Part shown: positions 30,035-39,354 of the stretch, piece after piece
Numbering within the stretch: position 1 is the first letter of the stretch
How the letters are laid out: each line of letters begins with the position of its first letter
Notes under the pieces: model-generated
What the model was told of the DNA's origin: nothing
The model's input: only the letters and a program-made list of their open reading frames with translations
The model's database searches: none
Origin: Halomonas sp. 54_146
GTDB lineage: Bacteria > Pseudomonadota > Gammaproteobacteria > Pseudomonadales > Halomonadaceae
NCBI RefSeq assembly: GCF_001507855.1
Contig: NZ_LGEN01000014.1
Span: forward strand, 22,741-86,740
Length of the DNA: 64,000 bases
Reading direction: 5' to 3'
Translations under genes and position numbers: made by a program

Positions 30035-32935
30035 TTGGAATACTTTCTGACCCCTCACCAAAGTCAGTACTTCGCTTGGCAACTGACCCGCCAGGCAGCC
30101 AGTGACAGCGTGGAGTCTCTGGCTAGCGCGCTGGTGGACTCCCAGGTGGATTTGAATCCGCACCAGGTCGAAGCCGCGCTCTTTGCCTGCCGCAACCCGC
30201 TATCGCGGGGCGTGATTCTGGCGGACGAGGTGGGGCTGGGCAAAACCATCGAAGCCGGTTTGGTCATTTCCCAGCACTGGGCAGAGCGGCGTCGCAAGAT
30301 GTTGATCATCGTGCCTGCCAACCTGCGCAAGCAATGGCACCAGGAACTGCAGGACAAGTTCAATCTTCAGGGGCTGATCCTCGAAGCGAAGAACTACAAC
30401 GCCATGCGCAAGGAAGGTGTCACACAACCCTTTCTGCATGCAGGCGGGCCGATCATCTGTTCCTACCAGTTCGCCAAAGCCAAGGCCGATGACCTCAAGC
30501 GCATTCATTGGGATCTGGTGGTCATGGATGAAGCCCACCGTTTGCGCAATGTCTACAAGAACGGCAACGTCATTGCCCGGACGATCCGCGACGCGCTGGA
30601 GCACGTCGATGCCAAAGTCCTGCTGACGGCAACACCGCTGCAAAACACCCTGCTGGAGCTTTACGGCCTGGTGAGCATGATCGACGAGCGTGTATTTGGC
30701 GATCTCGACAGCTTCCGAACGCAATTTTCTGGGGTCAGAACCGAACAGTCCAACCGGGCACTGCGAGAGCGTTTGACGCCGCTTTGCAAGCGCACGCTGC
30801 GCCGGCAAGTTCAGCAATACGTGCCGTATACCGCACGTATCGCCATTGTCGAAGAATTCACACCCAGCCAGGAAGAGCAGCAGCTCTCCGCGTTGGTTGC
30901 CGATTACCTGCGCCGCCCGAACCTCAAGGCGCTGCCTGAAGGCCAGCGTCAACTGATCTCGTTGGTACTGTGGAAGTTACTGGCCTCGTCCAGCCACGCC
31001 ATTGCCGGGGCGCTGGAGACCATGGCCAATCGTCTTCAAGGACAACTGGATGAGTTGCCTGATGTCCCTGACCTGACAGAGTCGCTGGATGACGACTACG
31101 AAGGACTGGATGAAACCGCCGACGAGTGGAATGGCGCAACCGCCAATGATGCCGACGCCGGCGCCAACGAACGAGCAGCCATTGCCGACGAAGCGGCCGA
31201 ACTCCGACGCTTCAAGGAATTGGCTACGGGCATTCGACAGAATGCCAAAGGGCAGGCGCTGCTGACAGCGCTGGAGAAGGCTTTTGCCGAGCTGGACCGT
31301 TTAGGAGCTAGCAAGAAGGCCATCATCTTCACCGAGTCCAAGCGCACCCAGAGTTACCTGCTTTCCCTGTTGGCTGAAACGCCCTACGGCGACGGCATTG
31401 TGCTGTTCAATGGCACCAACAGCGATACCAGAGCGCAAGCCATCTACAAAGACTGGCTGCAACGACATGAAGGCAGCGATCGCATTACTGGCTCCAAAAC
31501 CGCTGACACCCGCGCCGCGCTGGTTGAGCACTTCAAGGAGCGCGGCAACATCATGATCGCGACGGAGGCAGGCGCGGAAGGCATCAACCTCCAGTTCTGC
31601 TCTCTGGTGATCAATTACGACCTGCCGTGGAATCCCCAGCGGATCGAGCAACGCATCGGTCGCTGCCACCGTTACGGGCAAAAGCACGATGTGGTGGTGG
31701 TCAACTTCGTGGACCGCAGCAACGAGGCGGATGCGCGCGTCTATCAGCTGCTATCGCAGAAGTTCAAGCTGTTCGAAGGCGTGTTCGGCGCCAGTGACGA
31801 AGTGCTGGGAGCCATCGGCTCTGGTGTGGATTTTGAGCGACGGATCGCCGCTATTTACCAAAATTGCCGCGAACCCGAAGAAATCCGTAGCCGCTTCGAA
31901 GACCTCCAGCGAGAACTTGCCAGTGAGATCGACGAAACCATGCTCAGAACACGGCAGCTTCTGCTGGAGAATTTCGACGAGGAAGTGCAGGAAAAACTGC
32001 GCATCCGAAGCCAGGACAGCCAGGCGGTGCTGAACAAGTACGAGCGCTTGCTGATGGACTTGAGCCGCACGGAGCTGCGGGAGCATGCCCGCTTTGATAC
32101 TGCCGAAGAGATCAATGGCTTTGTACTGCACAGCCTGCCCGATGGGCTGGGTCACGCCACTGGCAGCCGCGAACAGGCAGTGATGGCGGGGCGCTATGAA
32201 CTGCCCAGACGCAGCGGCGATGCACATCTTTACCGTATGGGCCATCCCTTGGCGGAATGGGCCATTGAGCGCGCCAAGGCGCGAGATCTACAAGCCTCTG
32301 CACGATTGGCGTTTGACTACGCCGCCTACGGCAAAAGGCTCGTCAGCCTTGAAAAATGGCGCGGCCAGAGCGGCTGGCTGAGCGTGACCCTGCTAACCGT
32401 CGAAACCCTGAACGATCAAGAGCAGCACCTGGTTGTTTCCGCCTGCACCAAGACAGGGGAAGCGCTGCCAGAAGACGATCCAGAAAAATTGCTGCGCCTG
32501 CCTGCGCAAGTAGAAGGCGATGCGCACTTGGAAGCATGTGCCGAACTCGTCGCCAACGTCGAAAGCCGGAAAAGCGTACTACTGCGTGAGATCAATCAGC
32601 GCAACCTGGGCTACTTCGAGCAGGAGGTGCAGAAGCTCGATGCTTGGGCCGACGACCTGAAGCTCGGGCTGGAGCAGGAAATCAAGGCCATCGACGGCGA
32701 GATCAAGGAGGTGCGCCGCACCGCCGCCGCATCGCCCACATTGGAAGAAAAGCTGGCACATCAGAAACACCAGCGAGAATTAGAAGCCCGGCGCAGCAAA
32801 CTACGCAGGGAACTGTTCGCCAGACAGGATGACATCGAAATGCAGCGCAATACGCTGATCGAACAGCTTGAAGAGCAACTGGAACAGCGGGTTCAGGAAC
32901 AGGTGCTGTTCAACGTGGAGTGGGTGCTGCAATGA
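30035..32935 (+). CDS. SNF2/RapA-type superfamily 2 helicase
   Basis: A 966-residue DNA translocase or helicase. The start is TTG at 30035 with GGAG nine bases upstream, giving LEYFLTPHQSQYFAWQLTRQ. The helicase N domain has Walker A DEVGLGKT (64-71), motif II DEAH (165-168) and LLTATPLQN; the helicase C domain has NYDLPWNPQRIEQRIGRCHR. A charged coiled-coil-like segment occupies the last 150 residues. Such proteins serve in several phage-defence systems (DISARM DrmD is an SNF2 protein), but no DrmA, DrmB or DrmC partner is present. It overlaps the next gene by four bases (ATGA). Confidence 0.85.
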   Translation: MEYFLTPHQSQYFAWQLTRQAASDSVESLASALVDSQVDLNPHQVEAALFACRNPLSRGVILADEVGLGKTIEAGLVISQHWAERRRKMLIIVPANLRKQWHQELQDKFNLQGLILEAKNYNAMRKEGVTQPFLHAGGPIICSYQFAKAKADDLKRIHWDLVVMDEAHRLRNVYKNGNVIARTIRDALEHVDAKVLLTATPLQNTLLELYGLVSMIDERVFGDLDSFRTQFSGVRTEQSNRALRERLTPLCKRTLRRQVQQYVPYTARIAIVEEFTPSQEEQQLSALVADYLRRPNLKALPEGQRQLISLVLWKLLASSSHAIAGALETMANRLQGQLDELPDVPDLTESLDDDYEGLDETADEWNGATANDADAGANERAAIADEAAELRRFKELATGIRQNAKGQALLTALEKAFAELDRLGASKKAIIFTESKRTQSYLLSLLAETPYGDGIVLFNGTNSDTRAQAIYKDWLQRHEGSDRITGSKTADTRAALVEHFKERGNIMIATEAGAEGINLQFCSLVINYDLPWNPQRIEQRIGRCHRYGQKHDVVVVNFVDRSNEADARVYQLLSQKFKLFEGVFGASDEVLGAIGSGVDFERRIAAIYQNCREPEEIRSRFEDLQRELASEIDETMLRTRQLLLENFDEEVQEKLRIRSQDSQAVLNKYERLLMDLSRTELREHARFDTAEEINGFVLHSLPDGLGHATGSREQAVMAGRYELPRRSGDAHLYRMGHPLAEWAIERAKARDLQASARLAFDYAAYGKRLVSLEKWRGQSGWLSVTLLTVETLNDQEQHLVVSACTKTGEALPEDDPEKLLRLPAQVEGDAHLEACAELVANVESRKSVLLREINQRNLGYFEQEVQKLDAWADDLKLGLEQEIKAIDGEIKEVRRTAAASPTLEEKLAHQKHQRELEARRSKLRRELFARQDDIEMQRNTLIEQLEEQLEQRVQEQVLFNVEWVLQ

Positions 32936-35900
32936 TGAAAGATATCTCTTCTCTTCCCGATTACGCCGCATTAAAAAAACTCGCGTCTGCACTTTGGCAG
33001 CAGGACAACTCTTACCATGGCGCAGCCATCATGGTAGGCGCAGGCTTTAGCAGAAGCGCAGCCTCGACAGGCGATGCGAGTAAAAAACTGCCGCTCTGGA
33101 ATCATTTTTCCAAAAAACTTGCCGATGAATTGGGTTCAGGCAGCACCGACCCTCTACGCCTGGCAGAAGAATATTGCGCTTATTTTGGTAAGCAAGCTCT
33201 GCATGATTTGATAAAGCAAGAAATCAACGATGCCGCGTGGGCACCTGGCGAGCTGCATAAATCCTTACTGGGATTGCCATGGTCAGAAATTCTGACTACC
33301 AACTGGGATACGTTGCTGGAGCGTGCATCATCCGAGGTGCACCGACCGATTTACAGTGTGGTTTCAAAGCAAGAGGATCTTTCCAGTGCAAGATCGCCAA
33401 GAATCGTCAAGTTACACGGAACGATAGACGTAACCAAAGACCTGGTTTTCACCCAAGAGGACTACCGAAAATATCCACAACAGTACGCGGCGTTTGTCAA
33501 TTTCTCGCGTCAGGTTTTCATCGAAAACGAACTATGCTTGTTAGGCTTCTCCGGTGATGATCCTAACTTTCTCCAATGGGCTGGGTGGGTCCGAGATCAT
33601 CTGACCACACATTCAAGACGTATTTACCTCGTTGGAGCCCTGGGGCTGAACTCCGCAAAAAGAAAATATCTGGAATCCGTTAATGTCGCGCCCATCGACC
33701 TAGATGACCTGGTTACAGATTACGATGAGCGCGATGTTCGGCATCTGGAAGCGACAAAAATATTCGTCCAAGCTTTACAAGATCTTAAGCCTAGACAGAT
33801 TTGGGAGTGGGCTCCAACGCAACTGCATCGTACAACAACCACTGGTGCAGAAAGCACCAAGACTCATCAAGATGTCAGCTATGCGGCTAAGTTGCTGGAG
33901 GAGAAGCTACCGTCTTTAGAGAAGGATCGGTTGTCTTACCCTGACTGGTTGGTTTGTCCCTATGGACAGCGATTTCAGTTGCAAGGCCACATAACCGATC
34001 CCTGGCCAAACCCCAAGAATTTGCCTGCAATGGCAGAGACATCTAAAGCCAAGCTATTGTACGAGATCACTTGGCATCACCAAGTAACCTTTGAAGCCAT
34101 GCCATCTTGGCTGGCGAACGAGTTGCTTACTGTATGCGATCCTGACAAGCCCTGCGCACTATCCAAAAAACAGCAGTTAGAAATTGCGGTTTTTCTGCTG
34201 AAAAATACACGTTGGATGGATAATTCTGAATCCAAAAATATTTCTCAGACGACAAGTTCGATATTGGAGAACGGCACAAGATACTGGCCCGAAAGTAGTG
34301 ACGAACTTGCCTACCATCGCGCTATCGTGGCGCGTGACCAGTTCGACTATGCCACCTTAGAGCAACATGTTGAAAAAATCACCAGTAGCAATCCAGTCTG
34401 GAAATTAAGAAAAGCTTCTCTGCTTGCCGAGCTTGGGCAATTTGATAAGGGTGAGGCGCTGGTAGCAGAAGCATACAAAGAGCTTCTAACCCAGTATCGA
34501 AATGATCGCAACTCAATCCATATAATTTCACGCTTGGCCTGGGCGCATTGGTTAATGCGCGGCGTTGATTTTTCATCATTTGACAAAAAATTCAGGGCCT
34601 TCCCGTCCAGCTATCGAGACTCCAAGTGTGACCCATGGGATCACATTGAGCATATTAGAGAGCGAATTTCTAAAGAGCTGGATAAACAGCAGAAAAAAAA
34701 TGCAATCGAGCCACTATTCGAGCCAGGGCGTTTTCGAGATAACGCTAATAGTGTAAGTTTCAGTAATGAATTGCATCCCTTGCTTTTGTTGGAAGGCATC
34801 TCTGGCATCGTGGGGATGCCCCTACGCTGGAACGGTGTCAGCTTCCTCGTTGAGCAAGCCGCTAGGCTCGCAGAGCTTGATGGGGTTGATAACATTAACC
34901 GCTTTGCATTGGCTATTCGTTCGGCGAATAGCGACACATCAGAAGTTTTGAAAAAAGTTTTCTCGAGAGTTCACATCGCATGTCTTCCAGAAAGTGATGT
35001 GACCTTCTTGCTAAACCAGTGCATGCTAGCAATCAACTATTGGCTGAAAAAGCGGGAGGATAAGTCTTCTTATGCTAGCCGCGTCGCTATTGATCGCCTG
35101 CGGATTTTTATCGAGGTATTAGCCCGTGCATCAGTAAGAGCCACGGCCGAACAGGCAAAGCAAATATTTCGCTTGGCTGTATCTCTTGGAAAGAAACCTG
35201 AATTTCATCATATTTGGCTTTTTGATGCTGTCAAACACCTGTCCAAATTCTCTCTCAAGAGCATTCCCGAGTCACATCAGCATGATGTTTTACTCGATGC
35301 CTTGTCATTCCCTCTTCAGTCTGAAATAAACATTAGGGACCACAAGGCGTGGGCCAATCCAGTGGTGAAACACCCTGGAAAAAGACCGCAAGGCTCGGCT
35401 CTTGATCGTCGTATAGATGAAATAATAGACCATATTGCACCATGTTCACCTCAAAGTGCCCCTGCTCTCCTGCGACTTCTTCCGTTGATCGAAAAAGGTT
35501 TTTTGACAGGCGAAGAGCTAAATAAAATTGCACAAAAAGTATGGGGAAGTGAAACCGATCTGAACAATCTCCCTGAAACGGGTTTGCTCAAGTATGTGCT
35601 ACTTGAAATTCCTTCGCCAGCCCCTACTGCTGTTAAGGCTCTTGTCAGGCGCTATCTATTTGAGGCAAAAAGTCCAAACCTGCTTAATCTGGAGGTGTTG
35701 ACAGATATTGCCAATGCTGCCCAAGCCGAAAACATAAAGGAAGTTCCGTCTGTAGATCAGGCGGTCGATTACTTCGAGCAACTGATTGTTTGGAGGCCAA
35801 ATAAAGACAGCAGCGACATGCTCGGATTTTCGCACAATGAAGAGCATCAAACAGCTAAATTGGTCGGCGAAGTACTGGCTCGTTCTGTTGTTCCTGCATT

Positions 35901-36489
35901 ACCTTCAGGGATGCTGATTGAAGAAAACTTTAAAAAATTGTGTACTTTTTATTCCGAGGTCGATGCACCAGAGACACTGATCGCATTTCCACATTTCTCT
36001 GTTGCAGACGAGATTTTTATTGAGCCGGTAGAGAGATTGATCAGACAAGGGCTTCAATCAGACGATGCAAACAAATTAGCATATGCATCATACGCACTGT
36101 TGATTTGGAGAAATCAGAAAGAATCACCTGCCATTGACAGGTTGATCTTGAGACTGATTTATCTCATAGGGTCAAGTCGAATGACAGGTTTGTCGGCGCT
36201 GCTTTGGACTGCCAATCAGATGTACTGCAAAAAATATCTGTCCGATGAGAGTACCGAGTCGTTGGTGGAGATTCTACCTGTCATCTTTGACAATGCTGGT
36301 TATAGGAATATTTCTCCGTTCGGACGAGAGTCCGTTAGTGTTTCATTTGTGCGTGCCGCGTGCGTCAGGCTAGCAAGGGATATCGTTGGCAATGGTGAAC
36401 ATCAAAATGGTGAACTACTTCGGATCCTGAAGGAAGCTAAGCAGGATGCTCTTCCCGAAGTCAGATTCGCAGAAATGACAAATGTATAG
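32932..36489 (+). CDS. SIR2-domain large protein, probable NADase defence effector
   Basis: A 1185-residue protein. Residues about 30-270 form a SIR2-like NAD-binding domain: GAGFS at 36-40, TTNWD at 122-126, and KLHG at 160-163 with the likely catalytic His162, then LLGFSGDDPNF. The remaining 900 residues lack recognisable motifs and look helical, as in the DSR1/DSR2 defence proteins whose SIR2 domain depletes NAD when phage is sensed. NADase activity here is inference; deacetylase activity is less likely because no zinc-binding cysteine module is seen. The gene is visibly AT-richer than its neighbours, a sign of separate acquisition, yet it is coupled by an ATGA overlap to the helicase. Confidence 0.8.
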   Translation: MMKDISSLPDYAALKKLASALWQQDNSYHGAAIMVGAGFSRSAASTGDASKKLPLWNHFSKKLADELGSGSTDPLRLAEEYCAYFGKQALHDLIKQEINDAAWAPGELHKSLLGLPWSEILTTNWDTLLERASSEVHRPIYSVVSKQEDLSSARSPRIVKLHGTIDVTKDLVFTQEDYRKYPQQYAAFVNFSRQVFIENELCLLGFSGDDPNFLQWAGWVRDHLTTHSRRIYLVGALGLNSAKRKYLESVNVAPIDLDDLVTDYDERDVRHLEATKIFVQALQDLKPRQIWEWAPTQLHRTTTTGAESTKTHQDVSYAAKLLEEKLPSLEKDRLSYPDWLVCPYGQRFQLQGHITDPWPNPKNLPAMAETSKAKLLYEITWHHQVTFEAMPSWLANELLTVCDPDKPCALSKKQQLEIAVFLLKNTRWMDNSESKNISQTTSSILENGTRYWPESSDELAYHRAIVARDQFDYATLEQHVEKITSSNPVWKLRKASLLAELGQFDKGEALVAEAYKELLTQYRNDRNSIHIISRLAWAHWLMRGVDFSSFDKKFRAFPSSYRDSKCDPWDHIEHIRERISKELDKQQKKNAIEPLFEPGRFRDNANSVSFSNELHPLLLLEGISGIVGMPLRWNGVSFLVEQAARLAELDGVDNINRFALAIRSANSDTSEVLKKVFSRVHIACLPESDVTFLLNQCMLAINYWLKKREDKSSYASRVAIDRLRIFIEVLARASVRATAEQAKQIFRLAVSLGKKPEFHHIWLFDAVKHLSKFSLKSIPESHQHDVLLDALSFPLQSEINIRDHKAWANPVVKHPGKRPQGSALDRRIDEIIDHIAPCSPQSAPALLRLLPLIEKGFLTGEELNKIAQKVWGSETDLNNLPETGLLKYVLLEIPSPAPTAVKALVRRYLFEAKSPNLLNLEVLTDIANAAQAENIKEVPSVDQAVDYFEQLIVWRPNKDSSDMLGFSHNEEHQTAKLVGEVLARSVVPALPSGMLIEENFKKLCTFYSEVDAPETLIAFPHFSVADEIFIEPVERLIRQGLQSDDANKLAYASYALLIWRNQKESPAIDRLILRLIYLIGSSRMTGLSALLWTANQMYCKKYLSDESTESLVEILPVIFDNAGYRNISPFGRESVSVSFVRAACVRLARDIVGNGEHQNGELLRILKEAKQDALPEVRFAEMTNV

Positions 36490-36496
36490 GTTTTTT

Positions 36497-38287
36497 ATGG
36501 GCAAGCAAAAACTCGAACTCACCTGGATTGGGAAGGAGATGCGGCCCAAGCTGGAGCCGCGCATTCTGCTGGAAGATGCAGAAAAGTCTTATCACGCCAA
36601 GCAGCGTGTTTCGGATAGCGACATTTTCGACAACCGGCTGATTTTCGGAGACAACTTGTTGGCGCTGAAGGCGCTGGAGCAAGAGTTTTCGGGCAAGGTG
36701 AAGTGCATCTACATTGACCCGCCGTTCAATACCCAACAAGCGTTTGAGCACTATGATGATGGCTACGAGCACTCTATCTGGCTCGGCTTGATTCGAGATC
36801 GTGCGGAAGCTCTGCGTCGCTTGATGTCCGATGATGGCACACTGTTCGTTCACATCGACGACAATGAGCTCGGCTATCTGATTGTCTTGCTTGACGAAGT
36901 TTTCGGACGAGCCAACCGAGTCTCAGTTGTTTCGTTCAAACAGGGATCAGCGACCGGACATAAGTCGATCAATCCTGGTGTTGTAAGCACAACAAATTTC
37001 ATCCTTATTTACGCGAAGAATAAATCTGTGTGGACTCCCAATCGGGTTTTTACAGCTCGCGCCCAGCGAGACAAGCGATATGGGCAGTTCATTGAAAATT
37101 TCACTGAGCCGTATGCGACATGGCGCTTTACGACACTCACAAAAGCTTTTGCGCAAAGCCTTGGTATTTCTGAAAAAGGTATCAAGAAGTCTCTCGGTGA
37201 CGAGTACGAAGACCTGCTCTCTAATTTCGTGATGAAGCACGCTCAGCAAGTAGTTCGTCTTGCTCGTCCTGATTACAACGCTGTAAGCAGTGAAGCGCGC
37301 GGAATGATAGACCAGTCAAAAGCAGCGCCCCACGAAGTGCTTCTGCTTGAACGTGATACGCATTCAAACATGTACTTCACGAATGGCGAGCGTATTCTCT
37401 TCTATTCGGACAAGCTAAAGCTGATCGATGGCCAATATGTCGCAGGAGAACCGCTCACCAGCCTTTGGGATGACATCCTGTCCAATAACCTTCACAACGA
37501 AGGCGGTGTTGAATTCCCGAAAGGAAAGAAGCCTGAAGCATTGATCAAGCGGTGCTTTGACCTGGCTACCAAACCAGGGGATATAGTTCTCGATTCGTTC
37601 GCCGGTTCCGGCACTACCGGAGCAGTCGCTCACAAGATGGGGCGCCGCTGGATCATGGTCGAACTGGGCGAGCATTGCCATACCCACATTATTCCACGTT
37701 TGAAAAAGGTCGTCGACGGTGAAGATCCAGGCGGCATCACCAAGGCGGTGGATTGGCAAGGTGGCGGTGGCTTCCGCTACTACCATCTCGCCCCCAGCCT
37801 GATCGTCGAGGATCGTTGGGGCAATCCGGTCATCAACCCGGAATACAACGCCACGCAACTGGCCGAAGCCCTGTGCAAACTGGAAGGTTTCATCTATGCA
37901 CCGTCAGAAAACCGCTGGTGGCAGCAGGGGCATTCCAGTGAACGGGACTTCCTCTACGTCACCACACAAAACCTGTCTGCCGCCCAGTTGCAGGCCTTGT
38001 CGGACGAAGTGGGCACGGAGCAAAGCCTGCTGGTGTGCTGCTCGGCCTTCCACGGTATCAGCGCGGCAGCGGCCGCTGCGCGTTGGCCGAACCTGACACT
38101 GAAGAAGATTCCGAAGATGGTGCTGGCTCGCTGCGAATGGGGCCATGACGACTACAGCCTAAACGTGGCGAACCTGCCGCTGGCCGAACCGTCTCCGCCA
38201 GCGCCTACTGCGAAGACGGCCAAGTCCGGCAGAAAGCCCAGCGATAGCCGAATGACGGACATGTTTAGCGACGGGGAGGACGCCTGA
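36497..38287 (+). CDS. Beta-class DNA methyltransferase (type III Mod-like)
   Basis: A 596-residue modification enzyme, probably making N6-methyladenine. Motif IV DPPF is at 74-77 and precedes the AdoMet motif FAGSGTT at 368-374, the order of beta-class (type III Mod) enzymes. The segment between them, about residues 140-340, is the expected target-recognition domain and has more AT-rich codons than the ends. The start MGKQKLELTWIGKE at 36497 is preferred; an ATG at 36482 overlaps the SIR2 gene by eight bases. Confidence 0.88.
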   Translation: MGKQKLELTWIGKEMRPKLEPRILLEDAEKSYHAKQRVSDSDIFDNRLIFGDNLLALKALEQEFSGKVKCIYIDPPFNTQQAFEHYDDGYEHSIWLGLIRDRAEALRRLMSDDGTLFVHIDDNELGYLIVLLDEVFGRANRVSVVSFKQGSATGHKSINPGVVSTTNFILIYAKNKSVWTPNRVFTARAQRDKRYGQFIENFTEPYATWRFTTLTKAFAQSLGISEKGIKKSLGDEYEDLLSNFVMKHAQQVVRLARPDYNAVSSEARGMIDQSKAAPHEVLLLERDTHSNMYFTNGERILFYSDKLKLIDGQYVAGEPLTSLWDDILSNNLHNEGGVEFPKGKKPEALIKRCFDLATKPGDIVLDSFAGSGTTGAVAHKMGRRWIMVELGEHCHTHIIPRLKKVVDGEDPGGITKAVDWQGGGGFRYYHLAPSLIVEDRWGNPVINPEYNATQLAEALCKLEGFIYAPSENRWWQQGHSSERDFLYVTTQNLSAAQLQALSDEVGTEQSLLVCCSAFHGISAAAAAARWPNLTLKKIPKMVLARCEWGHDDYSLNVANLPLAEPSPPAPTAKTAKSGRKPSDSRMTDMFSDGEDA

Positions 38288-39354
38288 TGACGAAGAAGAA
38301 GTCAGCCTCTCTAGTTCGCTCCTCCACAGCGGAATATCTGACCTTTGTCGCGGCCAGCGGCCAGGGCGGTGTCGATGCGGTGTATGCCGATGAAAACGTC
38401 TGGGTCAGCCAGAAGATGATGGCGCAGCTCTACGATGTGGAAACACCCACCATCAATTACCACCTGAAAAAAGTGTTTGACGACAGTGAGTTGCAGGAAG
38501 AAGCAGTTATTAGAAATTTTCGAATAACTGCCGCCGATGGCAAGCGCTACGACACCAAACACTATAACCTGGCCGCCATCATCGCTGTGGGCTACAAGGT
38601 CAATTCCGAGCGTGCGGTGCAGTTCCGCAAGTGGGCCACCGGCATCGTCGAGGAATTTGCCATCAAGGGCTACACGATGGACGACGAGCGCCTGAAAAGC
38701 GGTGGCTCTGTCCTGACGGAGCAGTATTTCGAAGAACAGCTTCAGCGCGTGCGCGAGGTACGCCTGTCCGAGCGCAAGTTCTACCAGAAGATTACCGATA
38801 TCTATGCCACCGCCATTGACTACGACGTGACGGCGCTGGCCACCAAGCGCTTTTTCGCCACCGTGCAGAACAAGCTGCATTGGGCGATTCATGGGCAGAC
38901 GGCAGCGGAAGTCGTCTACACCCGGGCCGATGCCGACAAGGCCAACATGGGGCTGACCACCTGGAAAGATGCGCCCCAAGGAAAGATCCAGAAGTTCGAT
39001 GTGGTGCTCGCCAAGAATTACCTGAGCGAACACGAAATGGCGCAACTTACCCGGCTGGTCTCCGCCTATCTGGACGTGGCCGAGGACATGGCGTTGCGAA
39101 AGATCCCCATGACCATGCAGGACTGGGAAACGCGCTTGAATCGCTTTCTGGAGGCGACAGATCGCGAAGTTCTGCAAGACGCGGGGAAAGTGACGGCGGA
39201 AATCGCCAAGGCACACGCCGAAAGCGAATTCGAGAAATACCGCATCGTGCAGGACAGGCTGTTCGAGAGCGATTTCGACCGGATGTTGAAGCAGCTTGAG
39301 GTTGATCACCCCAGCCAGGGCAGCGACCAGAACAAGAATGAGGGGAAAGCATGA
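38287..39354 (+). CDS. RhuM-family protein
   Basis: A 355-residue RhuM (virulence_RhuM) protein. The N-terminal region (VWVSQKMMAQLYDVETPTIN, near residues 36-55) resembles a phage antirepressor-like helix-turn-helix, and the rest is mostly helical. RhuM proteins were named from a Salmonella pathogenicity island and often occur in restriction-modification loci, where their role is not known. It overlaps mod by one base (TGATG) and res by four bases, so it is made together with both. Confidence 0.85.
   Translation: MTKKKSASLVRSSTAEYLTFVAASGQGGVDAVYADENVWVSQKMMAQLYDVETPTINYHLKKVFDDSELQEEAVIRNFRITAADGKRYDTKHYNLAAIIAVGYKVNSERAVQFRKWATGIVEEFAIKGYTMDDERLKSGGSVLTEQYFEEQLQRVREVRLSERKFYQKITDIYATAIDYDVTALATKRFFATVQNKLHWAIHGQTAAEVVYTRADADKANMGLTTWKDAPQGKIQKFDVVLAKNYLSEHEMAQLTRLVSAYLDVAEDMALRKIPMTMQDWETRLNRFLEATDREVLQDAGKVTAEIAKAHAESEFEKYRIVQDRLFESDFDRMLKQLEVDHPSQGSDQNKNEGKA

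Noticed and set aside
32932..36489. Sirtuin protein deacetylase assignment
   Set aside because: The zinc-binding cysteine module of deacetylating sirtuins is not visible, while size and context match defence NADases.
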